Shown in pieces: positions 12,333 through 20,616 of a DNA stretch of 64,000 nucleotides. Made by a program: the position numbers and the translations under genes. This DNA comes from Chloroflexota bacterium. Its GTDB lineage: Bacteria; Chloroflexota; Chloroflexia; Chloroheliales; Chloroheliaceae. The stretch covers positions 18,074 to 82,073 of the forward strand of contig JAQBPB010000103.1 of NCBI GenBank assembly GCA_028287745.1, read 5' to 3'. Below the pieces are notes generated by a model. The model ran no database searches. It had not been told where the DNA came from and saw only the letters and a list, made by a program, of their open reading frames with translations. How positions within the stretch are numbered: the first letter of the stretch is position 1; each line of letters opens with the position of its first letter.

Positions 12333-12365
12333 GCGCCTGCCTGTTCAGGGAAGTATTGTTTTAAT

Positions 12366-12463
12366 GGAGGCGGTTGTGGTCCGGTGGCTGCCGCAGTCTT
12401 CAAAACTGTCCGTGCGCCGTTAGGAGCGGCGCAGGTGGGTTCGACTCCCATGCGCCTCCGCCA
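12366..12463 (+). tRNA. selC: tRNA-Sec (selenocysteine, anticodon TCA)
   Basis: This 98-base tRNA includes an encoded CCA end. The anticodon loop CTTCAAA gives anticodon TCA, closed by CAGT/ACTG. Hallmarks of bacterial tRNA-Sec are present. There is a long acceptor stem starting GGAGGCG paired with CGCCTCC, a G discriminator, and a 6-bp D stem with the short CGGT loop. A very long variable arm pairs TGCGCCG with CGGCGCA, and the T arm has TTCGACT between GTGGG and CCCAT. The eighth acceptor position reads G-G in my folding, so the acceptor stem may be 7 bp plus a mismatch. It implies UGA recoding in this organism. selA, selB and selD are not in the window. Confidence 0.95.
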
Positions 12464-12615
12464 CCCTCAGTACTTCGATTACCTCTCAACGGGCCTTTTA
12501 TACCCACCGCTTTGTCACCCGCAAAGAACCCTTTCTATAACAGCCCTATAACCCCTTCCAGTACCTATCCTGCCGGTTCTCTTTCCTCACACTATACAAA
12601 ACCTACTTCTCTGTT

Positions 12616-13395
12616 CTATAACGTCACCCGGTCACCCCGTCGTGAAATCAAAGCTTTACCCACATGGTCAAAGATTGATACCGTCTGGCGGCCAAAGACT
12701 TGCCAGGAATTTACGGCCTGGTTGGCACCCGGGTTTTCAGGCAGCCGCACCAGGGCGGTATCTTCGTCTATCCCCAGGAGCGCCTGGACCTGCCCGTTTT
12801 CAAAGGGAGCGGTTTCCAGCAGGGATTTAAAGAGTTCCTGGCTTATGACGCCGGACAACCGGTCGAAATGGGGCAAGGTAATAATGCCGGGCAATAAACC
12901 CAGGGCCGGGACCCATTCCGGGGGCTGGCCCTGGCGCATGGCGCGGATATTAGTTGTAAAACCGCCAAACGCCATCGCCCCGGCGCTGCAGCCCGCCAGC
13001 ACCGCTCCCTGGCTGTGGCGCCGGGTAATTATTTGCCAGGCAGGAGAATGATAAAAGGTTTCGATCAGGTAATTTGGGTTGCCGCCCGAGAAGTAGAAAA
13101 AATTGGCTTCTTCCAGAAGATGTAAAATCTGTGGGTCGCAGGCATCTTCCCTGGTGACCAGGCGGGCCGGTTTAACCTGGGCTCCCAGCCGGGTAAAATG
13201 GTCTGCGCCAAGCTTGTTCCAGCGTTCGGGCATGCCGGGTTCCAGGCCGCTGGCAGCGGGTATCAGCACTACCCTGGCCTGGGCCGGGCCGCCCAGTGTT
13301 TCCAGCAAAAAGCGGTCGGTTTCAGTCATGACTTCCAGGTATTCGCCGGAACCCACCAGGGCAATCGCGCCCGACCTGTTACTCATTCCGGCCAT
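12616..13395 (-). CDS. Peptidase S51 / cyanophycinase-like protein
   Basis: A 259-residue member of the S51 peptidase family (dipeptidase E and cyanophycinase group), which has a class I glutamine-amidotransferase-like fold. The N terminus reads GAIALVGSGEY. The nucleophile elbow is visible as GCSAGAMAFGG (about residue 115), with catalytic Ser in the GxSAG motif. The YFSGGNPNYL segment before it matches the conserved 'FtGGdQ.-l' region. Family members hydrolyse Asp-X dipeptides or cyanophycin; which applies here is not determined. No cyanophycin synthetase gene is nearby. The start ATG has an AAAGGACA site. Upstream (13420-13431) there is a 12-base palindrome. Confidence 0.85.
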   Translation of the reverse strand: MAGMSNRSGAIALVGSGEYLEVMTETDRFLLETLGGPAQARVVLIPAASGLEPGMPERWNKLGADHFTRLGAQVKPARLVTREDACDPQILHLLEEANFFYFSGGNPNYLIETFYHSPAWQIITRRHSQGAVLAGCSAGAMAFGGFTTNIRAMRQGQPPEWVPALGLLPGIITLPHFDRLSGVISQELFKSLLETAPFENGQVQALLGIDEDTALVRLPENPGANQAVNSWQVFGRQTVSIFDHVGKALISRRGDRVTL

Positions 13396-13419
13396 TTACC
13401 TGTCCTTTCTTTATGTAAT

Positions 13420-13431
13420 TACAACGTTGTA
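13420..13431. promoter_or_regulatory. Palindrome upstream of the S51 peptidase gene
   Basis: TACAACGTTGTA is a perfect 12-base palindrome 25 bases upstream of the S51 start codon. AACGTTG recurs at 13444. It could be an operator; no regulator is identified. Confidence 0.3.
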
Positions 13432-13562
13432 CGCAGCAGGTAGAACGTTGAAGGTAGTATGGGTTCCAGGCTTGACCGGTTAGCTAATTTAAAAGCCAGG
13501 TCTTGTTTTAACTTTGAAAGTTTTATTATAGCGTCCTTCTTTTCGGAAGAGGCCCAGACAGG

Positions 13563-14648
13563 CTAACCCAGTTTGTATGGGAAAAGCAACTGGCGCGGGG
13601 CGCTGGTTTCGCTAAAATTTGAAACCCTTACCCCCAGCAGGCGCAGGGGAGTACCCCGTTTCCAGGCCATTCGCATTAAAGCCCCGGCAGCGGTGGAAAT
13701 TTCGGAGGCGGTCGCGGTCGGGGAAGCCAGGGTTACGGCCCGCGTGATGGTCCGCCAGTTGTTAAAGCGGAGCTTAATGGCAATAGTCCGGGCCAGTAAC
13801 TCCTGTTTATTCAGCCGGTCGGCCAGTTCCATCGACATTTGCTGAATTTCGCGCCAGAGCTTGGCCCGGTCGTAAGTATCCTCAAAGAAAGTCCGTTCGG
13901 CCGAAAGCGATTTTGTTTCTCTGAACGTCACCACGCCGCTGTTGTCACGCCCACGGGCCCTATCCTGTAACTCGCGGCCCAGGTGCGGCCCAAAAGTCTC
14001 GCGCAGCAGGTCGAGGTCGGCCCCGGCCAGTTCACCAATGGTGTTTATGCCCAGGTCGCGGAGCCGGGCGGCTCCCTTCGGCCCTACCCCGTGCAGTTGT
14101 CCGGTAGGCATAGCTTCCAGGAAACTGGCTTCAAAACCCGGCTCAACCACGGTTAACCCGGCCGGTTTGCGGTGGCCGCTCGCCATCTTGGCGACTATTT
14201 TATTGGAAGCAACTCCGACCGAGGCGCTCAGGCCGGTCTGGATTTTGACCAACTCCTGCCAGCGGGCGGCTATTTCCGGCCCTTCCGCTTCTTCCTGCAG
14301 GGCTGTAATATCAGCATAGGCTTCGTCAATGCTGACCTGTTCGATGTTGGGTGTTTGCTGGCGGAGTAACTGCATTACCCGGGAGGAAAATTCTTCATAG
14401 AGCTTGTGCCGCACCGGCAAGTAGACGGCCTGGGGACAAAGCTTGCGGGCCTGCCCGACCGGCATGGCGCTATGCACACCGAACTGGCGGGCAGCATAGG
14501 AGGCGGTCGCCACGGCACCCCGCTGGGTGTTTGCTTCACCCATAACCACGATAATAGGCTGACCGGCCAGGGCCGGGTTGACCACTTCTTCTACACTGGC
14601 ATAAAAAGCGTCAAGGTCAATATGTAAAATGCAGCGTGTCCAACCCAT
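13563..14648 (-). CDS. dinB: DNA polymerase IV (Y-family)
   Basis: A 361-residue Y-family translesion polymerase that copies past damaged bases at the cost of fidelity. The N terminus has the catalytic HIDLDAFYASVE motif. The second acidic motif is SIDEAYADI (about residue 103). The thumb/HhH region contains GVGPKGAARLRDLGI, and the little-finger domain (about 235-345) includes SLSAERTF. The C-terminal ~15 residues lack an obvious clamp-binding peptide; LLFPYKLG at the very end is the closest thing to one. Length is normal. Its ribosome-binding site lies inside a long inverted repeat directly before the start (14657-14702), which suggests control of translation. It is probably monocistronic. 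Confidence 0.95.
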   Translation of the reverse strand: MGWTRCILHIDLDAFYASVEEVVNPALAGQPIIVVMGEANTQRGAVATASYAARQFGVHSAMPVGQARKLCPQAVYLPVRHKLYEEFSSRVMQLLRQQTPNIEQVSIDEAYADITALQEEAEGPEIAARWQELVKIQTGLSASVGVASNKIVAKMASGHRKPAGLTVVEPGFEASFLEAMPTGQLHGVGPKGAARLRDLGINTIGELAGADLDLLRETFGPHLGRELQDRARGRDNSGVVTFRETKSLSAERTFFEDTYDRAKLWREIQQMSMELADRLNKQELLARTIAIKLRFNNWRTITRAVTLASPTATASEISTAAGALMRMAWKRGTPLRLLGVRVSNFSETSAPRQLLFPYKLG

Positions 14649-14656
14649 ACCTGAAA

Positions 14657-14702
14657 CCCCTTATGCAAAAATAAAACGTCCATTCTATTTTAGCATAAGG
14701 GG
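14657..14702. promoter_or_regulatory. Long inverted repeat enclosing the dinB ribosome-binding site
   Basis: The arms 14657-14673 and 14686-14702 pair over 17 positions with a single A-A mismatch (CCCCTTATGC, mismatch, AAAATA) around a 12-base loop. On the dinB-sense strand the second arm ends in AAGGGG, the likely Shine-Dalgarno sequence, 8 bases before the ATG. A transcript starting upstream of the repeat would hide that site in the stem. Confidence 0.6.
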
Positions 14703-14738
14703 CAGGCCCGGACTAGCTGGCACTTCCTGTTTACAGGG

Positions 14739-15725
14739 TCAGGCAGACGTGCTGGAGGTTGGATTATGGCGCCGGTAAAGGCTATATCCAAACCAGAAAC
14801 CATAAAATAAAGTCAGGGCGGCCAGGGCGCTGCCCAGGGCCAAAGGGAACAACCCGGTGACTTTTTGGACGACCACGAACAAGTCACCGGAAATCCCCAG
14901 AGCCAGGGGCACCATCGAGGCTAACACCATAAAACTGGCAAAATTCAAAAGTCTTTGGGTATCTTCGCCTTTTTCCACGATGCGGTGAAAAGCGGCTGGG
15001 GACATTAGAAGAATGGTGCTCAGGGCAATCATGCCCAGGCTGATGAGGTGGATATATTTCAAGTCAGGGGATAACCTGTCAAAGCCTTCCATCAGGATAC
15101 TGGCGAATTGAAAACCCAGCAATGCCTGGACGCCCGGCAAGACTACCCGGGTTTCGGTAAGCACCTGGTCTATTTTTTCGGCCAGTTTAACTTCGTCCGG
15201 TTGGTTTATTTTATCTTTATCACCACTTTTCATAGGCTTTTCTTTCACTTTTAGCGGTTTGAAAACCAAACTCAAGCCGTACCAGAAGAAGGCGGCCAGG
15301 AGAAAGGTACCAAGACCTAAAATTAAAGCCTCGGTCTGGCCCAGGATTTTTTCGGTTGCAACATAAAAGTTTATACCCAGCCCTACCGCGAACGGCAGCA
15401 AGGCCACCACGATAACTTTTCGAATAAAAGCGTGAAAACGCCTGGTTGACCGGCTTCGTTCGGCGATATAATGAAACGGGGCCGGGGCAAGCACCATACA
15501 CAAAGTTATTAATAAAAAACCGAGCGACACAATCTTCAAGTAACGGGATAGCTCCGGTAGATTATCAAACCCCTTGTCAAAAACACCCTGGAAATTAAAC
15601 CCTATCAGAATTTGGGCGCCGGTTACCAGGATTAAAGACTCATCCAGGGCATGTTTTATTTTATCTTTGAGTGCGCTATCATCATTGTTTGTTGTTGGCG
15701 CGACACCCTCTATTCCCTTAACCAT
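14739..15725 (-). CDS. Membrane protein with two DUF6328 repeats
   Basis: An integral membrane protein of about 328 residues built from two copies of the same unit. Copy 1 has ALDESLILVTGAQILIGFNF, then IVSLGFLLITLCMVLAPAPFH. Copy 2 has VLTETRVVLPGVQALLGFQF, then LISLGMIALSTILLMSPAAFH. Each copy carries about four transmembrane helices and a conserved AxFH-R motif. The pattern matches DUF6328, which is normally present once per protein, so this is a tandem duplication or fusion. A charged linker with KDKINQPDEVK joins the halves. The function of the family is unknown. I chose the ATG at 15725 because AAGGG is well placed for it; a GTG at 15737 overlaps that site. Confidence 0.7.
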   Translation of the reverse strand: MVKGIEGVAPTTNNDDSALKDKIKHALDESLILVTGAQILIGFNFQGVFDKGFDNLPELSRYLKIVSLGFLLITLCMVLAPAPFHYIAERSRSTRRFHAFIRKVIVVALLPFAVGLGINFYVATEKILGQTEALILGLGTFLLAAFFWYGLSLVFKPLKVKEKPMKSGDKDKINQPDEVKLAEKIDQVLTETRVVLPGVQALLGFQFASILMEGFDRLSPDLKYIHLISLGMIALSTILLMSPAAFHRIVEKGEDTQRLLNFASFMVLASMVPLALGISGDLFVVVQKVTGLFPLALGSALAALTLFYGFWFGYSLYRRHNPTSSTSA

Positions 15726-15876
15726 AACATTACCCACCCTTATAAAACCGGTACAAAATAGTAGTCAACCTATTAGCATAGATTATGCCGGGTAGCTTTC
15801 AGGGAAATCCGGCCTTGAATTGGTGCCTTGCACGTTAGAGTTACAATAGAGGTTGGGGTAAAACTACGGTTGCTAT

Positions 15877-15904
15877 TCCCTTAAGCGTTGATTTTTGTTA
15901 TAAT
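15877..15904 (+). promoter_or_regulatory. Promoter candidate for the tig-clpP unit
   Basis: A perfect TATAAT (15899-15904) lies 100 bases before the trigger factor start. The -35 element is poor; TTCCCT at 15877-15882 gives a 16-base spacer. Only the -10 box is convincing. Confidence 0.4.
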
Positions 15905-16003
15905 CCGCATCAGCCTTATAACGAATAGAACGTCAGGGAAGTCTGTCTTTAAGCCAGGCTTAAAGAACAGTTTGATTTTGAAATACGAAAGTGAGATAAC
16001 AGG

Positions 16004-17620
16004 TTGAAAATAACCTCTGAAAAAGACCAGCAAAGCCAGTATATTGTTCGCATTGAAATCGACCCGGCGGAACTGGAAGAGGCCAAAGGCCGGGCTGCCA
16101 AAAAACTTGCCAACCAGGTGCGTATTCCCGGTTTCCGGCCCGGCAAAGCTCCCAGGGCCCTGGTTGAACGCTTTGTAGGCCAGGAGGCTTTAATTGAGCA
16201 GGCTACCCGTGATTTAATTCCTAAAGCCTATTCAAACGCCCTCAAGCAAGAAGATATAAAACCTATTGCCGACCCGGAATTTAACGTTGAATCGGCCGAC
16301 CCGCTGACCATTGTCGCGACCATTCCGGTTGAGCCGACGGTTGAACTGGGCGACTACAAGGACATCAAGTTCGACCTCGAACAGCCCGAAATAACTGCCG
16401 AAGAAGAAGAAAAGGTTCTCCAGCAACTGGTGGACCAGCAGAGCACCTGGGAAGAACCGGACACCGAACGGCCCGCCCAGGAAGGCGACCAGGTTGAACT
16501 GGAACTTCAGACCGTCCGTGACGGCGAAGTAGTCGGCGAATCTTTCCAGCGGACCGGTATTCTCGGTAAGGGCGAGCTTCTCGGCCAGATTGACGACCAG
16601 GTCCAGGGTTTGAGCATCGGTGAGGAAAAGACTATTGAAGTCAACCGCAAACCGGCTGCTGCCGAAGAAACCCCTTCCGAGGCCGAAACTGCTCCTGAGC
16701 AGAACGCCGAGATTGCCGACGCTGACGATGCCGCCGCGACCGAAACTCCTGAATTGCCCGAGGTAGAAACTCTTCCCCTTGATGAGCCGGAAGATGAAGC
16801 CCCGATGACTTTCAAAGTTAAGCTCAACAGTATCAAAGTCAAGCACCAGCCTGAGTTAAATGACGAGTTCGCCCAGTCGGTGACAGATGTCAAAACCCTG
16901 GCTGAACTGCACGAGCGGATTCGCGAGAACCTGAAAAACCAGAAACTGGCTAACAGCAAGCGCGAACTGACCGAGAAGATCGTCAAGGAAGCGGTATCCC
17001 GCTCCACCGTGAGTGTGCCGCCGGTATTGATCAATGCCGAAATCCACTCCCTGGAAGAGAATATGGCTAACCGGCTCAAACAGCAAAAGCTGAGCCTGGA
17101 CCAGTATCTCCAGTTCTCCGGTAAGGATCATGAAGCTTTCCATGAAGAACTCCGTCCCCAGGCCGAGGACCGCATTAAAACCGTCCTGGTCCTGAGAGAG
17201 ATCGCTACCCAGGAAGGCATTACGGTAGACGAGGCCGAGTTCAGCCAGGAAATCGAGAAAATGGTGACTGAGTTCACCAAGGACGCCTCGGACGAAGAGC
17301 GCGAAGAGCGCGGCAAGGCTATGCGCAACTACCTGAGCAACGAGCAGATGCAGAGCCAGCTCCGTGACGAGATTTTCAGCCGCAAGCTAACCGACCGCCT
17401 GATTGAACTGGCGACCGGTGTCAAGGCGACTGAAACAGGCGAATCGGCTGAATTCGCGGACGTGCCGGAGAACAGTGCCCGGGAAACCGAAGCGCAAGCC
17501 GTCCTGGCCGAGGCTACTGCCGAGGAAACCCCGGCTGAACTGGCCGAAGCCACCGAAGCTCCTGAGGAAGCGTCCGAGAAAGCCGCTCCTAGGACCCGGA
17601 GTAAGAAAAGCACCAAGTAA
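16004..17620 (+). CDS. tig: Trigger factor, ribosome-associated chaperone
   Basis: A 538-residue chaperone that binds the ribosome exit tunnel and holds nascent chains; the family also has peptidyl-prolyl isomerase activity. The ribosome-binding domain is clear, with the signature GFRPGKAPR near residue 47. The FKBP-like domain starts around 160 (GDQVELELQ). It is interrupted by about 50 Glu/Ala/Pro-rich residues (roughly 216-266) before the final FKBP strand (MTFKVKLNSIKVK) and the C-terminal helical chaperone domain (270-470). A second acidic Ala/Glu tail (about 475-538) ends in a basic RTRSKKSTK. Both low-complexity parts make it longer than the usual ~430-450 residues. The start is TTG at 16004, since no ATG precedes the conserved KITSEK. 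clpP follows after 103 bases. Confidence 0.95.
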   Translation: MKITSEKDQQSQYIVRIEIDPAELEEAKGRAAKKLANQVRIPGFRPGKAPRALVERFVGQEALIEQATRDLIPKAYSNALKQEDIKPIADPEFNVESADPLTIVATIPVEPTVELGDYKDIKFDLEQPEITAEEEEKVLQQLVDQQSTWEEPDTERPAQEGDQVELELQTVRDGEVVGESFQRTGILGKGELLGQIDDQVQGLSIGEEKTIEVNRKPAAAEETPSEAETAPEQNAEIADADDAAATETPELPEVETLPLDEPEDEAPMTFKVKLNSIKVKHQPELNDEFAQSVTDVKTLAELHERIRENLKNQKLANSKRELTEKIVKEAVSRSTVSVPPVLINAEIHSLEENMANRLKQQKLSLDQYLQFSGKDHEAFHEELRPQAEDRIKTVLVLREIATQEGITVDEAEFSQEIEKMVTEFTKDASDEEREERGKAMRNYLSNEQMQSQLRDEIFSRKLTDRLIELATGVKATETGESAEFADVPENSARETEAQAVLAEATAEETPAELAEATEAPEEASEKAAPRTRSKKSTK

Positions 17621-17723
17621 ATGTCTGGCCGGGGCTATTTTAAGTGTGTAGTCCCGGCCAAACTGTAAAAATAAACTATTCCAGGTTTACCGGGAGAACT
17701 GGTAAGCCCCAGGGAGGAAAATC

Positions 17724-18392
17724 ATGGGCCGTATACATTTACCTAAATATTATGAAAGGGCCATTGATAGCGGGATTGTAACCCCTGAAGCAGTTATACC
17801 CTACGTCATTGAAAATACTAACCGGGGTGAGCGGCAATACGATGTTTACAGCCGACTGCTGCGAGAGCGGATCATTTTCCTGGGAACAGGAATTGACGAC
17901 CAGATCGCGAATGTGGTTATTGCCCAGTTACTCTTCCTGGCCTATGAAGACCCGGAACGCGACATCTCCATCTATATCAATAGCCCCGGCGGTTCGATTA
18001 CGGCTGGCCTGGCAATTTATGATGCCATGCAATTCGTAGAGCCGGAAGTTGTTACCATGTGTATGGGTCTGGCCGCCTCTATGGCGACTGTGCTCCTGTG
18101 CGCCGGTAACCCCGGAAAGCGCTACGCGCTGCCTAACTCGACCATCCACCAGCACCCGGCGGGTGGCGGTATGCAGGGTTACGCGCCGGACGTGGAAATC
18201 CAGGCTCGCTATTTGTTGGACATGCAGCGGAAGGTCCGCGAATTGATGGCTAAACATACCGGTCAGCCTTACGAACGCATTAGCCGTGACTTTGATCGCG
18301 ACCATTACTTTACCGTGGAAGAAGCCAAAGAGTATGGCATCATTGATGACATCCTGGTCCCCGGTAAGAGCCTGTCCGAAGTTACCAAATAA
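17724..18392 (+). CDS. clpP: ATP-dependent Clp protease proteolytic subunit
   Basis: A 222-residue serine protease subunit that forms the 14-mer chamber used by ClpX or ClpC. The catalytic Ser is in GLAASMATVLL (about residue 119) and the His in HQHPAGG (about 144). The sequence YINSPGGSITAGLAIYDAMQ is conserved. It extends about 25 residues beyond the usual length at the N terminus, which could hold a propeptide. The start is set by AGGGAGG before the ATG. It is paired with tig, as in many bacteria, but clpX does not follow; a double hairpin terminator does. The ATPase partner must be elsewhere. Confidence 0.97.
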   Translation: MGRIHLPKYYERAIDSGIVTPEAVIPYVIENTNRGERQYDVYSRLLRERIIFLGTGIDDQIANVVIAQLLFLAYEDPERDISIYINSPGGSITAGLAIYDAMQFVEPEVVTMCMGLAASMATVLLCAGNPGKRYALPNSTIHQHPAGGGMQGYAPDVEIQARYLLDMQRKVRELMAKHTGQPYERISRDFDRDHYFTVEEAKEYGIIDDILVPGKSLSEVTK

Positions 18393-18402
18393 TAAAACCT
18401 GT

Positions 18403-18424
18403 ACCATCCTTTCAGGAGGATGGT
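18403..18424 (+). terminator. First hairpin after clpP
   Basis: ACCATCCT and AGGATGGT pair 8 of 8 around TTCAGG. An A-rich tail follows instead of a T-run, so alone it may be an mRNA-protecting hairpin. It is immediately followed by a true terminator. Confidence 0.5.
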
Positions 18425-18430
18425 GAAAAT

Positions 18431-18487
18431 AAAGACCTCTTGCGCTAAACCGGTTTACAAAAACCGTTAAAGCCAGGAGGTCTTTTT
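18431..18487 (+). terminator. Rho-independent terminator of tig-clpP
   Basis: AAAGACCTC (18431-18439) pairs with GAGGTCTTT (18477-18485), and the run continues as TTTTT. The 37-base interior includes a smaller CCGGTTT/AAACCG-type stem. Confidence 0.8.
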
Positions 18488-18730
18488 ATTGGCAAAAATT
18501 GGTTTCGGCCTGGTAATTGCTAAATAGTAGTAGTGAAAGTAACGCATATTTTCGTATCAAGGGCCGGCTTAACCTGACATTATCACTTCCAACCCTGACG
18601 CTCACCACAGGCCTATATTCCCTTAATATTTACAGCCAGAAGCGGCACAGTCAACACCAGCCATACCCGGTTACATAGTCGGCCGGTAAGCAGGGTGATG
18701 GGAACTTATCAGTAAGCTGGAGAAGTGGCA
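18488..18730. other. Intergenic region with no recognised element
   Basis: After the clpP terminator there are ~240 bases without a gene. I see no clear promoter pair. A GGAGAAG ribosome-binding site for the next gene lies at its end. Confidence 0.4.
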
Positions 18731-19222
18731 ATGAAAAGTAATGCAATCGTTCGCGGTTTGGTGTCAGGCTTTGTGGGGGTTTCAGCCATGACCGCTGCAG
18801 AGAAGCTGGAACAGGTCTTCACTCACCGGCCTAACTCTTATGTACCCGCTTATACCCTTGAGCGGTTACTGCGCCTTTCCCATAAGCCGGACAAGGACCG
18901 TCTATGGTTGAACTGGACTATGCACTGGGGACAGGGCATCCTCCTTGGGGCGGTCAGCGGCCTTATGGCAAGACAAGGTTTTCGTGGTCCGGTGGGCTCA
19001 TTAATGTTTATGAACCTGCGATTGATAAACGACCAGGTTCTTGAGAATGCCACGGGAGTTGGTTCACCGCCCTGGAAATGGCCGGTGGACGAACAGGTAA
19101 TTGACTTGCTTCACAAGGGGATCTATGCTTTTGTTACGACTACAATGGCGGAGCGGCTTATAGCAGGACCGCCACGACTGCCGGTGCCGCGTAAGGGATG
19201 GACACCCGGCAAACGGGCCTGA
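18731..19222 (+). CDS. Hypothetical small membrane protein
   Basis: A 163-residue protein that I do not recognise. It begins with a short hydrophobic segment (IVRGLVSGFVGVSAMTAAEKL). A central hydrophobic stretch follows (WTMHWGQGILLGAVSGLMA), and a third, weaker one lies near residues 130-150 (IYAFVTTTMAERLI). It ends in a Pro/Arg/Lys-rich tail. Conserved-looking charged pairs (EKLEQ, PDKDRLW) lie between the segments. The topology of a small 2-3 helix membrane protein is an inference. The ATG at 18731 is preferred over an in-frame GTG at 18725, because GGAGAAG is spaced correctly for the ATG and overlaps the GTG. It is convergent with the histidine kinase gene. Confidence 0.6.
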   Translation: MKSNAIVRGLVSGFVGVSAMTAAEKLEQVFTHRPNSYVPAYTLERLLRLSHKPDKDRLWLNWTMHWGQGILLGAVSGLMARQGFRGPVGSLMFMNLRLINDQVLENATGVGSPPWKWPVDEQVIDLLHKGIYAFVTTTMAERLIAGPPRLPVPRKGWTPGKRA

Positions 19223-19259
19223 GGGGTATTCCTATGGCGGTTAAAGCTTAATTTCAGGG

Positions 19260-20600
19260 TTAAGGCACTACCGGGAGGGTAAAGCTGAATGACGACCCTA
19301 CGCCCACCTTGCTCTCCACCCAGATTTCCCCACCGTGCGCCTGGATAACGTGCTTGGCAATAGCCAGTCCAAGCCCGGTCCCCGGTTCTTGCCCGGCCCG
19401 GGCTTTGTCCACTTTATAAAACCGTTCGAAAATCCGGTCCAGGTCTTCTGGCGGAATACCGGACCCGCTATCACTTACCCGCACAACCAGCTTGCCCGCC
19501 TCATTTTCCCCATGCGGGGTTTTGAAGTGCTGTACGTTTAAGCGAATAGTGCCGCCAACCGGGGTGAATTTGATCGCGTTATGAATCAAGTTTATCAGGA
19601 CCTGGCTCAAGCGGTCGGCGTCGGCCAGGGCGGGCAGGTAAGTTTCAGGAGAGCCCGGTTCGGTTACGATTATTTCCAGCCCACGCCGGGCCGCCTGGGA
19701 GGACATTCGCCCGGCGACCTGCTCAATAAGTTGGGGTATATCGGTCGGCTTCAGGTTTAATTTAACCTGACCCGATTCTATACGGCTCAATTCAAGCAGT
19801 TCGCGGACAAGTTGGGTCAGGCCGTCAATTTCCATATCAATGCGCCCCAGAAATTGCGGTGCTTCTTCCGGGTCTTCCTCAATCACATTCTGGAGAGTTT
19901 CTACCATCAGCTTGACGGAAGCCAGGGGTGTGCGTAGTTCGTGGGAAATATTGGCTACGAAATCCCGGCGGACCCTTTCCAGCCGCATTAGTTCGGTCAG
20001 GTCTTGCAGCACGACCAGACCCACCCGGTGCACATTATTACCAGGGCTGCCCGGTCCCTTTGGTTCTTCTTTAACCAGGGTAACGCTGACTTTTAGCTGG
20101 CTCTGCTGGCTGCCCATCTCCAACATCTGGGAGCGGGGTTGTCCATCTCGGAGGGTTTGATCGACCAAATGTTGAAGTTCGGTAGAAGGAAGGACTTCAT
20201 TAACAGAGCGGCCCAAAATTTCACCTGTCAAACCCAGGATCTGGCAGGCTGCATGGTTCAGGTTGGTTATCCGGGCGTCGGCGTCCACGCTTATAATGCC
20301 ATCATTGAGGTTTGCCAGGAGGGCGGCCACCGTATTTCTTTCGGAAGAAATGCGCTGGATTACCGCTCTTAATTCCTGCCCAAGCTGGAATATTTCGCGA
20401 GAAAGGTCCTCGAGGATGGGGTCATCGCTGAACTTTTCCTCGAAGAGTTCAGTTTCAGAATTACCCAGGGCCAATCCCTTCACCAGGTGGCTTAAGACCC
20501 TGACGCGCCTCATGGTCCTTTGCCGGTACCAAAAAGCGGTGCCCAGGGCCGCCAGGAGGGCTGCAGCCAGGGCTACCGCTATAACAAACAGGGTTTCCAT
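19260..20600 (-). CDS. PhoR-like sensor histidine kinase (PAS-HisKA-HATPase)
   Basis: A 446-residue membrane-anchored kinase. One transmembrane helix lies at the N terminus (METLFVIAVALAAALLAALG), followed by a linker and a PAS domain (about 95-200, with NDGIISVDADARITNLNHAA). HisKA has its phospho-accepting His in ANISHELRTPLAS (about residue 219). The HATPase domain has NLIHNAIKFTP, DSGSGIPPEDLDRIF and GTGLGLAIAKHVI. This layout with a single N-terminal helix and no sensory loop matches the PhoR group. I chose the ATG at 20600, which follows the stop of the upstream regulator gene by 16 bases. A longer frame to 20663 would overlap that gene and add a basic stretch. It is co-transcribed with its response regulator. 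Confidence 0.9.
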   Translation of the reverse strand: METLFVIAVALAAALLAALGTAFWYRQRTMRRVRVLSHLVKGLALGNSETELFEEKFSDDPILEDLSREIFQLGQELRAVIQRISSERNTVAALLANLNDGIISVDADARITNLNHAACQILGLTGEILGRSVNEVLPSTELQHLVDQTLRDGQPRSQMLEMGSQQSQLKVSVTLVKEEPKGPGSPGNNVHRVGLVVLQDLTELMRLERVRRDFVANISHELRTPLASVKLMVETLQNVIEEDPEEAPQFLGRIDMEIDGLTQLVRELLELSRIESGQVKLNLKPTDIPQLIEQVAGRMSSQAARRGLEIIVTEPGSPETYLPALADADRLSQVLINLIHNAIKFTPVGGTIRLNVQHFKTPHGENEAGKLVVRVSDSGSGIPPEDLDRIFERFYKVDKARAGQEPGTGLGLAIAKHVIQAHGGEIWVESKVGVGSSFSFTLPVVP

Positions 20601-20616
20601 ACGTCTTTTGGTCCTT

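Noticed and set aside
12374..13051. A 225-codon plus-strand frame starting inside the tRNA-Sec gene
   Set aside because: It overlaps a structured RNA and the S51 peptidase on the other strand; the predicted protein is low-complexity and unsupported.
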